DNA from: Bacteroidales bacterium
Lineage (GTDB): Bacteria; Bacteroidota; Bacteroidia; Bacteroidales; VadinHA17
NCBI GenBank assembly: GCA_009877105.1
Contig: WXFD01000039.1
Location: 1 to 58,416 of the forward strand
Reading direction: 5' to 3'
Length of the DNA: 58,416 bases
The translations under genes were made by a program, and so were the position numbers. Of the stretch, positions 19,401 through 27,211 are shown one piece after another. Every line of letters begins with the position of its first letter. The stretch's first letter is position 1. The notes below the pieces were generated by a model. It saw nothing but the letters and a program-made list of their open reading frames with translations. It searched no databases and was not told the DNA's origin.

Positions 19401-22400
19401 CCGATGAATTGGGACCGAAGAAAGTGAGGGGGATGTTGTTAAAATCAGCTTTAGACACTGTTGTAACTCCGCTGCCGTTTATCTGCCCGTTTGCATCATT
19501 GATCAAATTCCCGCCAATGGCCATACTCTGGTTTGTGGCACCGCTGTATACATAAAGGGAGGCGTATACCCCTATTTTAACATCACCGTGGATAACGAAA
19601 TCCTGGGCCCGGTTCCCGCTTCCATACCAGATAAGCGCTCCGCCCTGAATATCCATGTTACCCATTATCGTGATTGTTTTGGGAATCACCTGGACATTCC
19701 CGGGATAGGTAGTTTGCCAGGCCGGTACAAACCATGAATCCGCGTTCTGACCCCTTGTAATAAGATTTCCGTAAATTGTCACATCATTGTTCGGAAAAAT
19801 CAGGTTTGATCCGCCAAGGGGGGATAATATCAGGTTCCCGTAGCTTGAAATTCCCGTCTGCATGTAATATGTTGTTCCTGCCGTTGGATTGGTTGTATAA
19901 AGCTCGGTTGTCCCCCTGTTCGCGTTGAAATCGCTGAAATCGCCTGAAGGAAAGGCAAATATGGCGCCAGTGTTATTATTTGTCGTTAGCCTGAAATTTC
20001 CGTTGCCGGAAGGATGTGACAGTACCATGGCAAACCTGCAGGCTGGGTTGTAGCCAATGTCGAGGGCTGAGCCCGCCTCAATCAAAAGCGTGGCGCAATT
20101 CTGAACACCGGTGTTTGGATTAGTGTTGTGTGTTGCCAGGTAAACGGAATCCCTGTCGCCAATCATCACTATGTCATTAGGCCCCGGCACGGCAGCAGGG
20201 GGATTGTCAACGGTATGACCGGTCAATGACCAGGTTGAGACATTTGCCCAAGGGCCGCTTCTGCGGCTGTAATAAATCCTAGGCGTTCCGAAACCCGATG
20301 GAACGCCGGCCGTATAATTCCCGTCAAGGAAGTTGGTGCTGTTGGTCGGGGTTGTCCAGTCTGAAATGATATTGGTGGTTGTGTTTACTGATGAAGTTGT
20401 GCCGTAATACCAGAGATGTGCCGTTTCGTCATATAATGCTGGAGCATAGGCGGCTTCAGATCCGACAACATCCGGCTGACCATAGACAAATGTATGTGTC
20501 ACCGAATAAAGCGGAATGCCTGAAAATCCGGATGATTTTATCCGCCAGTAATATGTAAGGCTTTGTCCTTTAATAGTTGTATTGGGATTCTCGTAACCCA
20601 CGGGGATAACAGTCACCGATCCGTAAGTTGACGGGGCGGACGTAAAACCCAGGGTTGCGGGAGTGTATTTTGCCGCCCTCGCCGGCGTTATTGTCGGAGC
20701 CCCCACCGGAAAAACCAGCGCATCTGTCGATGAATAAACTCTGGTGAGGCCTCCGTCCCCTGCATTTCCCGCAGTGAGAATGTACCGGTTGGCCCCGTAG
20801 TTCACGATCGTTGCCGAAGCATTGAGACGGAGGTTGTAAGTGCCGATATTGAACAGGGCATTGTTTGAAAAAGTCAGGGTTCCGTTGATGGTCATATTGG
20901 CCGCAAGTGAAACCGGTGTACCTGATGTATTGTTCAGACTGATATTCTGGAACGTACCGTTGCCATCAATTGACTGAGCGGCTGTTCCGTTCAGGTTAAT
21001 TATACCTGTTCCTGTATGTATGCCCGAATTGATTATTGTTCCGCCCGAGAGGTTCAATGTCTTCCCTCCGTCAACTAATGTTCCCAGGGTCAGGTTAAAA
21101 CTGCCCGCTGCATTGATTATATTCTGCGATCCTGCCAATATGATGCTGTCTCCTGCCTGCTTGTTCAGGGTAAGTGCATTTAGTGATAAAGCCGCTCCTG
21201 TGTTTATCGTGAATACCTGGTTTCCGGAACCGTTGAAGATGGTGGTGTTTGTACCCGGGCTATATGCTGCCCCGTTTTCAATGGTGAAATCACCGCCAAC
21301 GCCCAGATTGAAATTATTGGCAGTTAAACTACCGGAGATCAGGTTTAAATCATTAAGGACGTTCAGAGGTGTTGACAATCCTGCAACAGATGTGCTGCCC
21401 AGTCTGTTTACCGAAAGATCATAGATAGGGGCATTGCTGTAGATCAGGAATGATGTTGCATCTGCCAATACCGTCCCTGCTACCGGCATGATTTCAAGAC
21501 TTCCTCCCGTAACATTGATATTGGACAGGGAGCTTTTGACGTCGAAAGCTTTTCCGCCAGTGTTGAGAGTTACATCATAAATCCGGATAATACCTCCGGA
21601 AACAGAATAGATATTTGCCGGATTTTCGAGGTTGAAGGAACCGTGAGCAGTGCTTATTCCGTTGTTGATCCTGGAAGTACCCAAACTTGCATTTGAGATA
21701 TCAGTGATATCCGCAATTGTTACATAAGATACCGGGATCCTCTGAAGCCGGCCCCTCAGGATAAACAGTCCGCCCGTCTGGGTATATGAAGCGCTGCCCG
21801 TTGATCCGAGCATTTGTTTGGCATCAACTGTGCCTCCGTTTATGATTATCTGCCCCGAGGCTGTTGAAGAAGTAACAATACCGCCCGATTCACGTGTCGA
21901 CAGGATTCCGTTGTTTATTTGAAGCTTCCCGAACACGTAAAGAGAACTGTTTCCCCCGGTTGTTATTCCAATCGTTGAATTGTTGGGTGCAGCTACCCCA
22001 TAAGACGTGTTAACCTCCCTGTAATCATCAGCGGTGGTGAATATGACAACATCGATGCCATCAGTCACCAGTGCACCGTTTGAAGGAATATAATAATGAG
22101 CGTTCGGTGCCGTCCCTTCTGTAAGTGATGGTATAATCAGCTTACCTTTCAATACAAGCGTTCCCGTGTGAATCCAGAGCGCTTTCTTCAGAAGCGGATT
22201 TTCTGAAACCGATTCTGTTGCAAGGGAATTGGCGCCGAACAAGCGGAAATTATCATATTCGGAGGAGTTTATTGTCAGCTTGTATGTCTGATCCGTTCCT
22301 TTATTTACAATGAGATTGTAAAAGTCGGTCGTGCCGTTGCATGTGAGTGTGTTGTCGGCTGCTCCCTGAAAGTACACGGATGCAGCGCCAGAGGTCGGAC

Positions 22401-24948
22401 CTGCCGAGGCAGGTGGAAAGGCAGTATAAAGAGGATATGTAAGATTGGTGAATCTTACTGTCCCGTTATTTGTAAAATCACCCCTGATTATCACCGTGTG
22501 GAAGTTAAGGTAATAGTTCAGAAAGGGTGCGCTTCCCCCCAATCCTGCCGATCCTATGGCCGGGTTAGTAGCCCCATTTCCCACGGTAACAGATGCCGCG
22601 TTGTTAACCGTTACATTGCCGTTGATCGTGAGAATGAGTTTCGTTGTCGAGATATTGTCGTTTATCCTGAAGTTACCAGCTTTAACATCCAGGTTCCCGT
22701 AAAGTGTCAGATCGCCGAGCAATGTTGCAACCCGCCCGGTACAGTTTATTATCAGGTTATTATAGGACGAAGGGGAGAAAGGAATTGTAAAGTCAGAACT
22801 GTTATAGTATTCCGTTGTTCCGCCTCCGGCAGTTATAAATGTGTTCGTGACGGCATCTGGGAAATTGACGGAAGAAAGCCTGAGAGTGCCCTGGCCTTCG
22901 AGTTTTGCCAGGGTGTTTGTGAACCGGTAGCCGGCCTGGTCGAGAACACCCCCCGGTTCAATGGTCAGCTCAAGATCTGTAGTGTTTATGTTGCCTGTCA
23001 GGGTCACCGTTCGGTCAGAAAGAATAATAGCCTTATCGGTGTTCCCGGGCACCTCATTTCCGATCTGCAGTGTGCCGCTGGGATCCGAGGTCCAGGTGGT
23101 GACAGAGTTCCAGTTCCCAGTCTGATATGAATAAAATTTATCTGATCTTATTTTATCCCCTATGCAAAAAAAGGTACTCAAACCACTAACGACAGATGAT
23201 GTCATTGATGATGGGTTCAGGGTGCCTCCGATTGATACATAGGGACCTGACACGGAATTTGACATACCAATGGTCTTCTGAGAGGACAGACCTGATTCGA
23301 ACAACTCAATTCTTGCACTGGTCAGGTTTCCGCTGACTTTTATCAGGGTCCAGTACCTGGAATCAACCGGGCCGATCGTAATATTGTCACCATCCAGGGC
23401 GCCGGCCGGACTGACGGAAACACTTAGCACAGGTTCCGGTGAGCCGGTATTAACATCTATAAGATTTAATCCTTTATATACGCCGCCCTCACCTACAGGG
23501 AAAAAGTAATCATTTCCTGTTCCTGAAAGATTGCGGGGTAGTGTTCTTCGTAACGCCCCGGTAGTAATGTTCACAAAGGCCCCTGAGTTATTTGTAATGG
23601 CTGTTGCAGCAGTATTGGCTATACTAAGCGTATTTGACCCTATATCAAGGATTCCGGATGTGAGTGTCAATTCACCAGCCGAAGATAAGGTCAGATTGTT
23701 GTTTATTGTGACACCTCCCGGGTTGTTTATAGTGAGATTTCTTAAATTGGAAACATTTGATGGTACAAAAACACCCGATGATGTCCCGCCGAAAACAAGA
23801 CTTGATGTTGTTGTTGTATTGAGACTGCCACTTCCGGCAATGGGAGATCCGTTAAGGATAAGGGTATTCGCTGATATTGACAGAGTTCCCGATGCCAGTG
23901 TAATGGTGTTTTCAACCGTTACCTCACCAGTCAGAGTTGAGGTGCCTGAGCCTGAAATTATCAGATTGCTGTAAATAATTGATGCGACTGACTGGTTCAC
24001 TGTTCCGTTGTAATTAACTGTATTATTTGTGGCTGTGGCAACAAGGCTGCCGGTGGACATTGGTACTGAGCCGTTACCGTAATTAAGGGTTGCATTGGCA
24101 CCATTGATCCATTGTGAACCGGCATCATCGCCATTCAAAACACCTGCTATTGTGACAATACCGGAATTAGTCACAGATGAACCGCTGGAAATTGAAACAT
24201 TGCCGCCGCTGAATGACAAGGGGCCGGAACCGTTTATTGCCTGTGAACCGGCAAAGGTGGCAGTGCCGCTGCCACCTTTGCTGAAAGTACCATTATTTGT
24301 GATTCCTCCGCTGAAAGTAAACGGGGAATTGTTCGTGGTTGAAAAAGAACCATTGCTGTTAATAATGAACTGCCCGTTAAAACTGGCCGATCCATTGTTG
24401 TGGCTATCTGTAAGGGATCCATTGATACTCGTTGTTCCGCTTACTGTCAATGTAATCCTTCCCAGATTAAATGTTGCACCATCTGAAACTGAGAGGTTTC
24501 CCGAAGTGTTTAGGATTCTGTTTGAATTGTCAGTTTGAAGCGTTCCGCTGCTTCCTTCACCAATAACAAGATTACCAACAGGATTGGTAGGAGAAACATT
24601 CAATGTAACAGTGTGTCCATCGCGGATGGTAACCGTTCCGGTACCAGGATTCTGACCCGGATAGCCCTGATTGTTTTGCCACACTGACCCGTTGTATTTT
24701 TGCCATGTACCCGGAGTATTCCAATTACCTGTTCCTCTAGACTGGTAATCACCTGCCGTCTGACCCAATGATACTGCCGGAAAAATGAATAACAGAAAAA
24801 ATGCGGCACTGGCCTGCTTATTGCCGGAAAATTTGTTCATAAAAGATATAAACCGGCTCGGGCAATAAAGACAAAATCCCGAAAGTACCGCTATAACAGC
24901 CAGGACCATCAGGATCATGTCCGTATTAAAAAGCGCTAAGTACATCAT
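13405..24948 (-). CDS. Giant T9SS-sorted beta-helix adhesin
   Basis: A 3847-residue surface protein. The first 36 residues hold a hydrophobic segment; a standard signal peptide begins at Met37 (start 24840) and ends at SLGQ. Five G-x-W/T-W modules begin near residues 65, 600, 1560, 2475 and 3235 (for example TGNWNSVTTW, STDWNTPGNW). Each is followed by Gly/Asn/Thr-rich beta-helix-like repeats and often by a conserved YYW-I-x-x-S-G block. Residues about 2950-3230 hold Ig/PKD-like domains. The last 75 residues form a type A T9SS sorting domain (YLKLFNLAGQLL, GIYIATYAS). It overlaps the chaperone stop by 4 bases and the next pilin start by 4 bases, so it belongs to the operon. Likely role: very long adhesin or stalk. 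Confidence 0.85.
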   Translation of the reverse strand: MMYLALFNTDMILMVLAVIAVLSGFCLYCPSRFISFMNKFSGNKQASAAFFLLFIFPAVSLGQTAGDYQSRGTGNWNTPGTWQKYNGSVWQNNQGYPGQNPGTGTVTIRDGHTVTLNVSPTNPVGNLVIGEGSSGTLQTDNSNRILNTSGNLSVSDGATFNLGRITLTVSGTTSINGSLTDSHNNGSASFNGQFIINSNGSFSTTNNSPFTFSGGITNNGTFSKGGSGTATFAGSQAINGSGPLSFSGGNVSISSGSSVTNSGIVTIAGVLNGDDAGSQWINGANATLNYGNGSVPMSTGSLVATATNNTVNYNGTVNQSVASIIYSNLIISGSGTSTLTGEVTVENTITLASGTLSISANTLILNGSPIAGSGSLNTTTTSSLVFGGTSSGVFVPSNVSNLRNLTINNPGGVTINNNLTLSSAGELTLTSGILDIGSNTLSIANTAATAITNNSGAFVNITTGALRRTLPRNLSGTGNDYFFPVGEGGVYKGLNLIDVNTGSPEPVLSVSVSPAGALDGDNITIGPVDSRYWTLIKVSGNLTSARIELFESGLSSQKTIGMSNSVSGPYVSIGGTLNPSSMTSSVVSGLSTFFCIGDKIRSDKFYSYQTGNWNSVTTWTSDPSGTLQIGNEVPGNTDKAIILSDRTVTLTGNINTTDLELTIEPGGVLDQAGYRFTNTLAKLEGQGTLRLSSVNFPDAVTNTFITAGGGTTEYYNSSDFTIPFSPSSYNNLIINCTGRVATLLGDLTLYGNLDVKAGNFRINDNISTTKLILTINGNVTVNNAASVTVGNGATNPAIGSAGLGGSAPFLNYYLNFHTVIIRGDFTNNGTVRFTNLTYPLYTAFPPASAGPTSGAASVYFQGAADNTLTCNGTTDFYNLIVNKGTDQTYKLTINSSEYDNFRLFGANSLATESVSENPLLKKALWIHTGTLVLKGKLIIPSLTEGTAPNAHYYIPSNGALVTDGIDVVIFTTADDYREVNTSYGVAAPNNSTIGITTGGNSSLYVFGKLQINNGILSTRESGGIVTSSTASGQIIINGGTVDAKQMLGSTGSASYTQTGGLFILRGRLQRIPVSYVTIADITDISNASLGTSRINNGISTAHGSFNLENPANIYSVSGGIIRIYDVTLNTGGKAFDVKSSLSNINVTGGSLEIMPVAGTVLADATSFLIYSNAPIYDLSVNRLGSTSVAGLSTPLNVLNDLNLISGSLTANNFNLGVGGDFTIENGAAYSPGTNTTIFNGSGNQVFTINTGAALSLNALTLNKQAGDSIILAGSQNIINAAGSFNLTLGTLVDGGKTLNLSGGTIINSGIHTGTGIINLNGTAAQSIDGNGTFQNISLNNTSGTPVSLAANMTINGTLTFSNNALFNIGTYNLRLNASATIVNYGANRYILTAGNAGDGGLTRVYSSTDALVFPVGAPTITPARAAKYTPATLGFTSAPSTYGSVTVIPVGYENPNTTIKGQSLTYYWRIKSSGFSGIPLYSVTHTFVYGQPDVVGSEAAYAPALYDETAHLWYYGTTSSVNTTTNIISDWTTPTNSTNFLDGNYTAGVPSGFGTPRIYYSRRSGPWANVSTWSLTGHTVDNPPAAVPGPNDIVMIGDRDSVYLATHNTNPNTGVQNCATLLIEAGSALDIGYNPACRFAMVLSHPSGNGNFRLTTNNNTGAIFAFPSGDFSDFNANRGTTELYTTNPTAGTTYYMQTGISSYGNLILSPLGGSNLIFPNNDVTIYGNLITRGQNADSWFVPAWQTTYPGNVQVIPKTITIMGNMDIQGGALIWYGSGNRAQDFVIHGDVKIGVYASLYVYSGATNQSMAIGGNLINDANGQINGSGVTTVSKADFNNIPLTFFGPNSSAVTNTTGMPSTTFGSVTVNKGSSQETTLTINIAGTLNTPANNWLNLLNGTLIYNRVGNLTISQGTDFTIPATSGLVINTPSNVYIANNNAINRTLFLDGRLAITGGDGNVYIGPAGNSTNNADIEYSGSGASQLDIQAGNLYVNGQIRRPLASTNGILNYSQTGGNVYIFGNNPTTTNLTKAKLEVLNEGSSFTMTGGILTIVRGGGTTFGDLYLRPSSSSVTGGTIIFTQVPSSGPVIDAPQSYSLDANIPLNNLTITGKTAPTRRAATLALMVSSLSLNGSLTLTNSYSIFNSNDLNISLKGDLNNNGTYNYGTNLTTFNGGAQFITGSSTSDFHDLDVLSLTTLTVSNSFTVGRNLRISNGDLVLGSNRVTVIGNLVNNGSYTDNNSSGGITLAGTTRQQISGTGLFGLLDINNTEGARLYSDINLRNNLVLSNGVLDINMYLLTLSQNSIISGAPFSDHKMIMPDGVVSSPGVKKFFNAGPQNFVFPMGVSDKYTPANFSITASSSVGFIRVNTVNSTHPSVTDPLNALKYYWQIENSGITGIDAVVQLSYDENDVYGSESSYVAARLELPSNIWHEALPGPSTDNVDEAGNLISYSFNSADNLNGDYTAGDADAIPGEVPTYQSNSDGLWSNAVIWTPLGASPPCPPGGPVGALVIINHTVTVNTNRIYVFSTTINNRLRILSPTFGHNLGYVSGNGTLYLESGNLPGGNYSSFTDCAGTGTVEYGGSGSYNIIATLFSSLPNVRFSGTGTRVLPNKDLTVCRRMVIDGPTLDNSVNNRSLYIMGTMERYNTGAFRSGSGPSPSATVIFSGTSVQSIGGATGNFTGTNKFYNFEISNPAGLIINTGGAVEVGNELLLTNGVITTGPAASLTLLNTSPSAVTPGGGSANSYISGPLTKYIARGEEFSFPLGKGAIKGHSFVVTSSAFSTMPFTVEFFTPNPTATSVQAPLKVTNTGEYWTVKSTSSTSAKIRIAWDPQSDLTPLMAANGLADMRVAQYVSGRWTQITSVAAGTVNNGTVETRFTVTISATEASFTSACLSGTLARAAFGVSGYICGSSGIPLVFTSFNPINLNYTIGYTINGTPQTPVTVTALPFTLPTPSPGIYKLTSFRFNNGLGTGVVDAQTVTVYATPPASMAGPDQSLCGLSSATLAGNNPTPYAGLWTIVNGTGGSFVNSSQYNTVFNGVLGNAYTLRWTISNGPCRSSDDVVISFPVVASTPADFTSAPPVVCQGSTGNIYSVPAVAGIIYTWSYTGTGHTIHGTGNAVSIDFGPAATGGTLSVTATNNCGTSQPRSIDISIPSAGFRYNGSPFCQNDPDPLPILDQGSMAGTFSSSSGLVFLNTSTGQIDLSASSSGTFIVTNTVSTAVCGTLTATASVTISGLTWSGAASTDWNTPGNWSCGYVPYPATHVVIPNVTRKPVLNTGISGTVNNLTIEAGSSLVITGGTLQVSGTITNNGTFDASAGTVELAGTAPQTIGAGIFSGNTVQNLNVNNASGVTIAGALNVTGIVKVTAGSLASDGFLTLVSTNTGTALIDGSGAGQVTGNVTMQRYLSPAYGYKYISSPFLAATVAELDDDRTIDPWFATVYRYDENNIVHGQPASGWVEYETPSGILSPLSGYSVNFGDQAAAKTIDISGVVNNGNLSVTLYNHNQPYTTGFNLVGNPYPSPVNWSEPSGWIKTNLDNSLYFFRASSTDPYEGTYSTWVNGVSSDGFVSNIIPSMQGFFVHVANGPPWPVTATLSVNNNARVTSLSPNFAKSGEVQSGSLLRLTASLGDDSDLSDPMVIYFSEKASRGFDSELDALKLMNTDYYTPSLYSFSADSRKLSINALPVSYDSIYSIPLGIKTSTDGYAVFMLAYADESLSGWKIVLTDHKAGTEHDLTRGEGYRVFLEAGECNNRFTLEMTPAATGIPEVNNDVIFTVYSSHGIVKSYIDLEKAGTGYLKLFNLAGQLLFVEKITATGYNEFHPGLKDGIYIATYASDKFRSSRKLIINNQ
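24251..24281 (-). other. Perfect 13-bp hairpin inside the adhesin gene
   Basis: GCAAAGGTGGCAG at 24251-24263 pairs perfectly with CTGCCACCTTTGC at 24269-24281 around a 5-base loop, about 670 bases into the 11.5-kb coding region. No T-run follows on the coding strand, so it is not a simple terminator. It may be chance within a repetitive Gly/Thr/Ala stretch, or it may affect translation or mRNA stability. Confidence 0.5.
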
Positions 24949-25838
24949 TTATTCAGAATGAGCTCATTCTCCGCAAATTTTGCTGGTTTTACATCCGATG
25001 AGGCTGAATACGTTACTCTTAATTTACCCGCCCCGTAATCAACTCCGGGGACATCCATAAGACTGATTCCGAATCTCCTTGTGGCATTGGGCGTGTAAAC
25101 CGCCACCCCGTTGGCCATGCCTACCCTGGTAATCTTCCCGTCGGCCGAAATATGATCAATCGTTATATCGCCGTAAACCGACATGTTGCCGGTACGGTTT
25201 ATGACCATCTCAAGCATGGGCATTCCATCTCCTCCGGCCCCGAGCGACAGCCCGCTCAGAGTAACCTTCGACGTCGATTCACCAACCCTGATTATCGCGG
25301 GAATGGTTATACCGAACACAGGTATCAGCCTGACTGAAATGGCTGTAGTATCCTCCGGCTTTTCCTCCCCGCCGAGCGGCTTTATCCTGGGAACCGATCT
25401 GAAATAAAAATGGGACCGGTATTCCCCATCTGTCAGTTCATTGGTCCGGGTAAGCTGTATCTTCACCGTCTGGGCCTCATTGGGGCCAAGGACCACCGTT
25501 CTCGGAAAAAATCTCAGGTAACGGTCGGCAAAACGCTGACCGGGATCAGGCTCGGCAATGGTCTCGAATCCTCCGTCGTCCTTCATCCTTATCTGGATCA
25601 GCGATATCGCATATACTGCAGTATCCTGGCCGGTATTCGCCAGGTTCAGATCCATCGATCGCTTCGGCCCTTCGAAAACAATCCTCCGGGGCGTGATCAG
25701 AAGATCACCCTGGCCTGAAACATTGCCGCAAAACAATGAAACCAGGACCATGAGCCCTGCAGCAGGCTTAAGCCATGCCGGACCCGTCCTGCACGATCCG
25801 GAGAAGTTTGTTGCTTTTTGTGATTTTAAATGCGCCAT
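24945..25838 (-). CDS. PapD-like periplasmic pilus chaperone
   Basis: A 297-residue exported protein; the signal peptide ends near residue 42 (NVSGQ). The mature start GDLLITPRRIVFEGPKR has the F1/A1 strand with the subunit-binding Arg of PapD-type chaperones, and LNLANTGQDTAVYAI follows. The conserved end of domain 1 is clear: YLRFFPRTVVLGPNEAQTVK and TDGEYRSHFYFRSVP at about 107-150. Domain 2 follows to the C-terminus. Family role: donor-strand complementation of pilin subunits in the periplasm and delivery to the usher. It lies 27 bases after DUF4402 subunit 2 and overlaps the adhesin start by 4 bases, which fits a chaperone-usher operon. Confidence 0.87.
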   Translation of the reverse strand: MAHLKSQKATNFSGSCRTGPAWLKPAAGLMVLVSLFCGNVSGQGDLLITPRRIVFEGPKRSMDLNLANTGQDTAVYAISLIQIRMKDDGGFETIAEPDPGQRFADRYLRFFPRTVVLGPNEAQTVKIQLTRTNELTDGEYRSHFYFRSVPRIKPLGGEEKPEDTTAISVRLIPVFGITIPAIIRVGESTSKVTLSGLSLGAGGDGMPMLEMVINRTGNMSVYGDITIDHISADGKITRVGMANGVAVYTPNATRRFGISLMDVPGVDYGAGKLRVTYSASSDVKPAKFAENELILNK

Positions 25839-25865
25839 TTTATGTCAGGGATTAAGGATAGACAG

Positions 25866-26399
25866 CTAGTAAAAGTCAAAGGTTATATTGTATGATCCCG
25901 TGTAAATGCCCACCGGATTGTCCTTCAGGCTGCCCACGTTGAGGGTTGCCCCCACAAAAACAGTCTGGAAACCGTTCTGCAGCTTTCCCGTTCCTGTCCC
26001 TGCAACCGGGACCGACACCCAGTTGTCAATGACCATGGTTTTGGCATCAGAGGTGTGCTTCAGGATTACCGGACCTGCCGGCAGGGTTATCGAATACGCG
26101 CCATCGGAGTCGCCCGTTACATAAAAGCTTGCCGCATTGAATGCCCCGGGTCCCTTGAATATGCTTCCAACCACCGACAGCGTATTCTGCGGGGTGAGGA
26201 TGATTTTTCCTCCTTCAGGGCCGGGGGAAAACCTCCCGAAATTCAGCTGGGATGTTTCGGTTGCGGAAAACACCGGAATAACTTCGGCTATGACATGACC
26301 CGTTGCACTCCCGGGAGGAGCTGACTGGGCAAATAAACCCCTCCCGCCTGTAACAAATAGCAACAACAGGCTGAAAAATACTGTTCTGAGCCTTATCAT
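25866..26399 (-). CDS. DUF4402 pilin-like subunit 2
   Basis: A 177-residue exported DUF4402 protein. The signal peptide runs to about residue 24 (GLFAQ). The mature domain shows VIAEVIPVFSATETSQLNFGRF near the start, then GGKIILTPQ, YSITLPAGPVILKH, the MVIDNWVS strand and the C-terminal VGATLNVGSLKDNPVGIYTG followed by YNITFDFY. The alternating hydrophobic ends suit donor-strand exchange. It is closely related in pattern to subunit 1, 34 bases upstream. Likely a structural subunit of the fibre. Confidence 0.87.
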   Translation of the reverse strand: MIRLRTVFFSLLLLFVTGGRGLFAQSAPPGSATGHVIAEVIPVFSATETSQLNFGRFSPGPEGGKIILTPQNTLSVVGSIFKGPGAFNAASFYVTGDSDGAYSITLPAGPVILKHTSDAKTMVIDNWVSVPVAGTGTGKLQNGFQTVFVGATLNVGSLKDNPVGIYTGSYNITFDFY

Positions 26400-26433
26400 T
26401 ATATCGGTGTAACGCTGACTGATTCCTGTTATT

Positions 26434-26943
26434 CTAGTTATAATTTACCGTAACCGTAAAGGGGGTTGCCGATGTATAGGTTCCGGCAGCCTGACTACCT
26501 GAAACATGGAGGGTGGCTCCGACCCAAAGAGTCTGGCTTCCGCCTCCATCCAGGGTTCCCGTTGGGGTGGGATTACTGGTCCAGTTATCTACTGTCATAC
26601 TGTTAGCTCCTGAACTAATCGTTAGAGCCGCTGAAGGCAGGGTTATTGCATAAGTGTAGCCTGCTACGCCTGTTACAGTGAATGCAGCTGCTGCAACGGT
26701 TCCGGTTGTTGCCGGCAGAGTAACGCCCCCGGTTGCAGTGCGCCCAGCGGTAGTTGAAGGTTCAAGGATAACGGTTCCACCGGTAGCACCGACTGCAACG
26801 TTGCCAAAATTCATGTTCGCGGTATTCGATATCCCTATCGGACCCACAATAACTGCAGTTGCCGTAGCTGTGGCTGAAGCCTGTGCGAACAATGCCGCGT
26901 TAACTGCAAAAAGCATCAATGGAATAAAAATCAGTTTTTTCAT
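26434..26943 (-). CDS. DUF4402 pilin-like subunit 1 (operon head)
   Basis: A 169-residue exported protein, the first gene of the operon. The signal peptide ends near residue 21 (ALFAQ). A short Ala/Thr-rich N-terminal extension (ASATATATAVIVGPIGI) could act as a donor strand. The DUF4402 core follows: MNFGNVAVGATGGTVILEP, YTYAITLPSAALTI, MTVDNWTSNP, LWVGATLHVSGSQAAGTY and a terminal VTVNYN. First position, small size and low complexity suggest the major pilin. No clear TAnnTTTG promoter is visible in the 268-base upstream gap, though that gap must hold the operon control region. Confidence 0.88.
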   Translation of the reverse strand: MKKLIFIPLMLFAVNAALFAQASATATATAVIVGPIGISNTANMNFGNVAVGATGGTVILEPSTTAGRTATGGVTLPATTGTVAAAAFTVTGVAGYTYAITLPSAALTISSGANSMTVDNWTSNPTPTGTLDGGGSQTLWVGATLHVSGSQAAGTYTSATPFTVTVNYN

Positions 26944-27211
26944 CTTCTTTTAGTTTAAAAAATTTCTAATTAATGTTTATTGTCTTGATTGGATTTAGCT
27001 GATCATTACCGGGAAACCGCCCTGACTGATTTGTTCGCCCGGTTACCACAGCCAAATTAATAACCAATTGACTTAACGGCACGTATCTCATTTTATTATT
27101 ATTTAACAATTCCTTTTTTTTATCAACATGGAATTGCATGCCATTCGAAACCAGGCATGAAGAATGCCGGGAATGTGCTTCCGTTAAGTATTTATCCTAA
27201 AAAATGTGATT

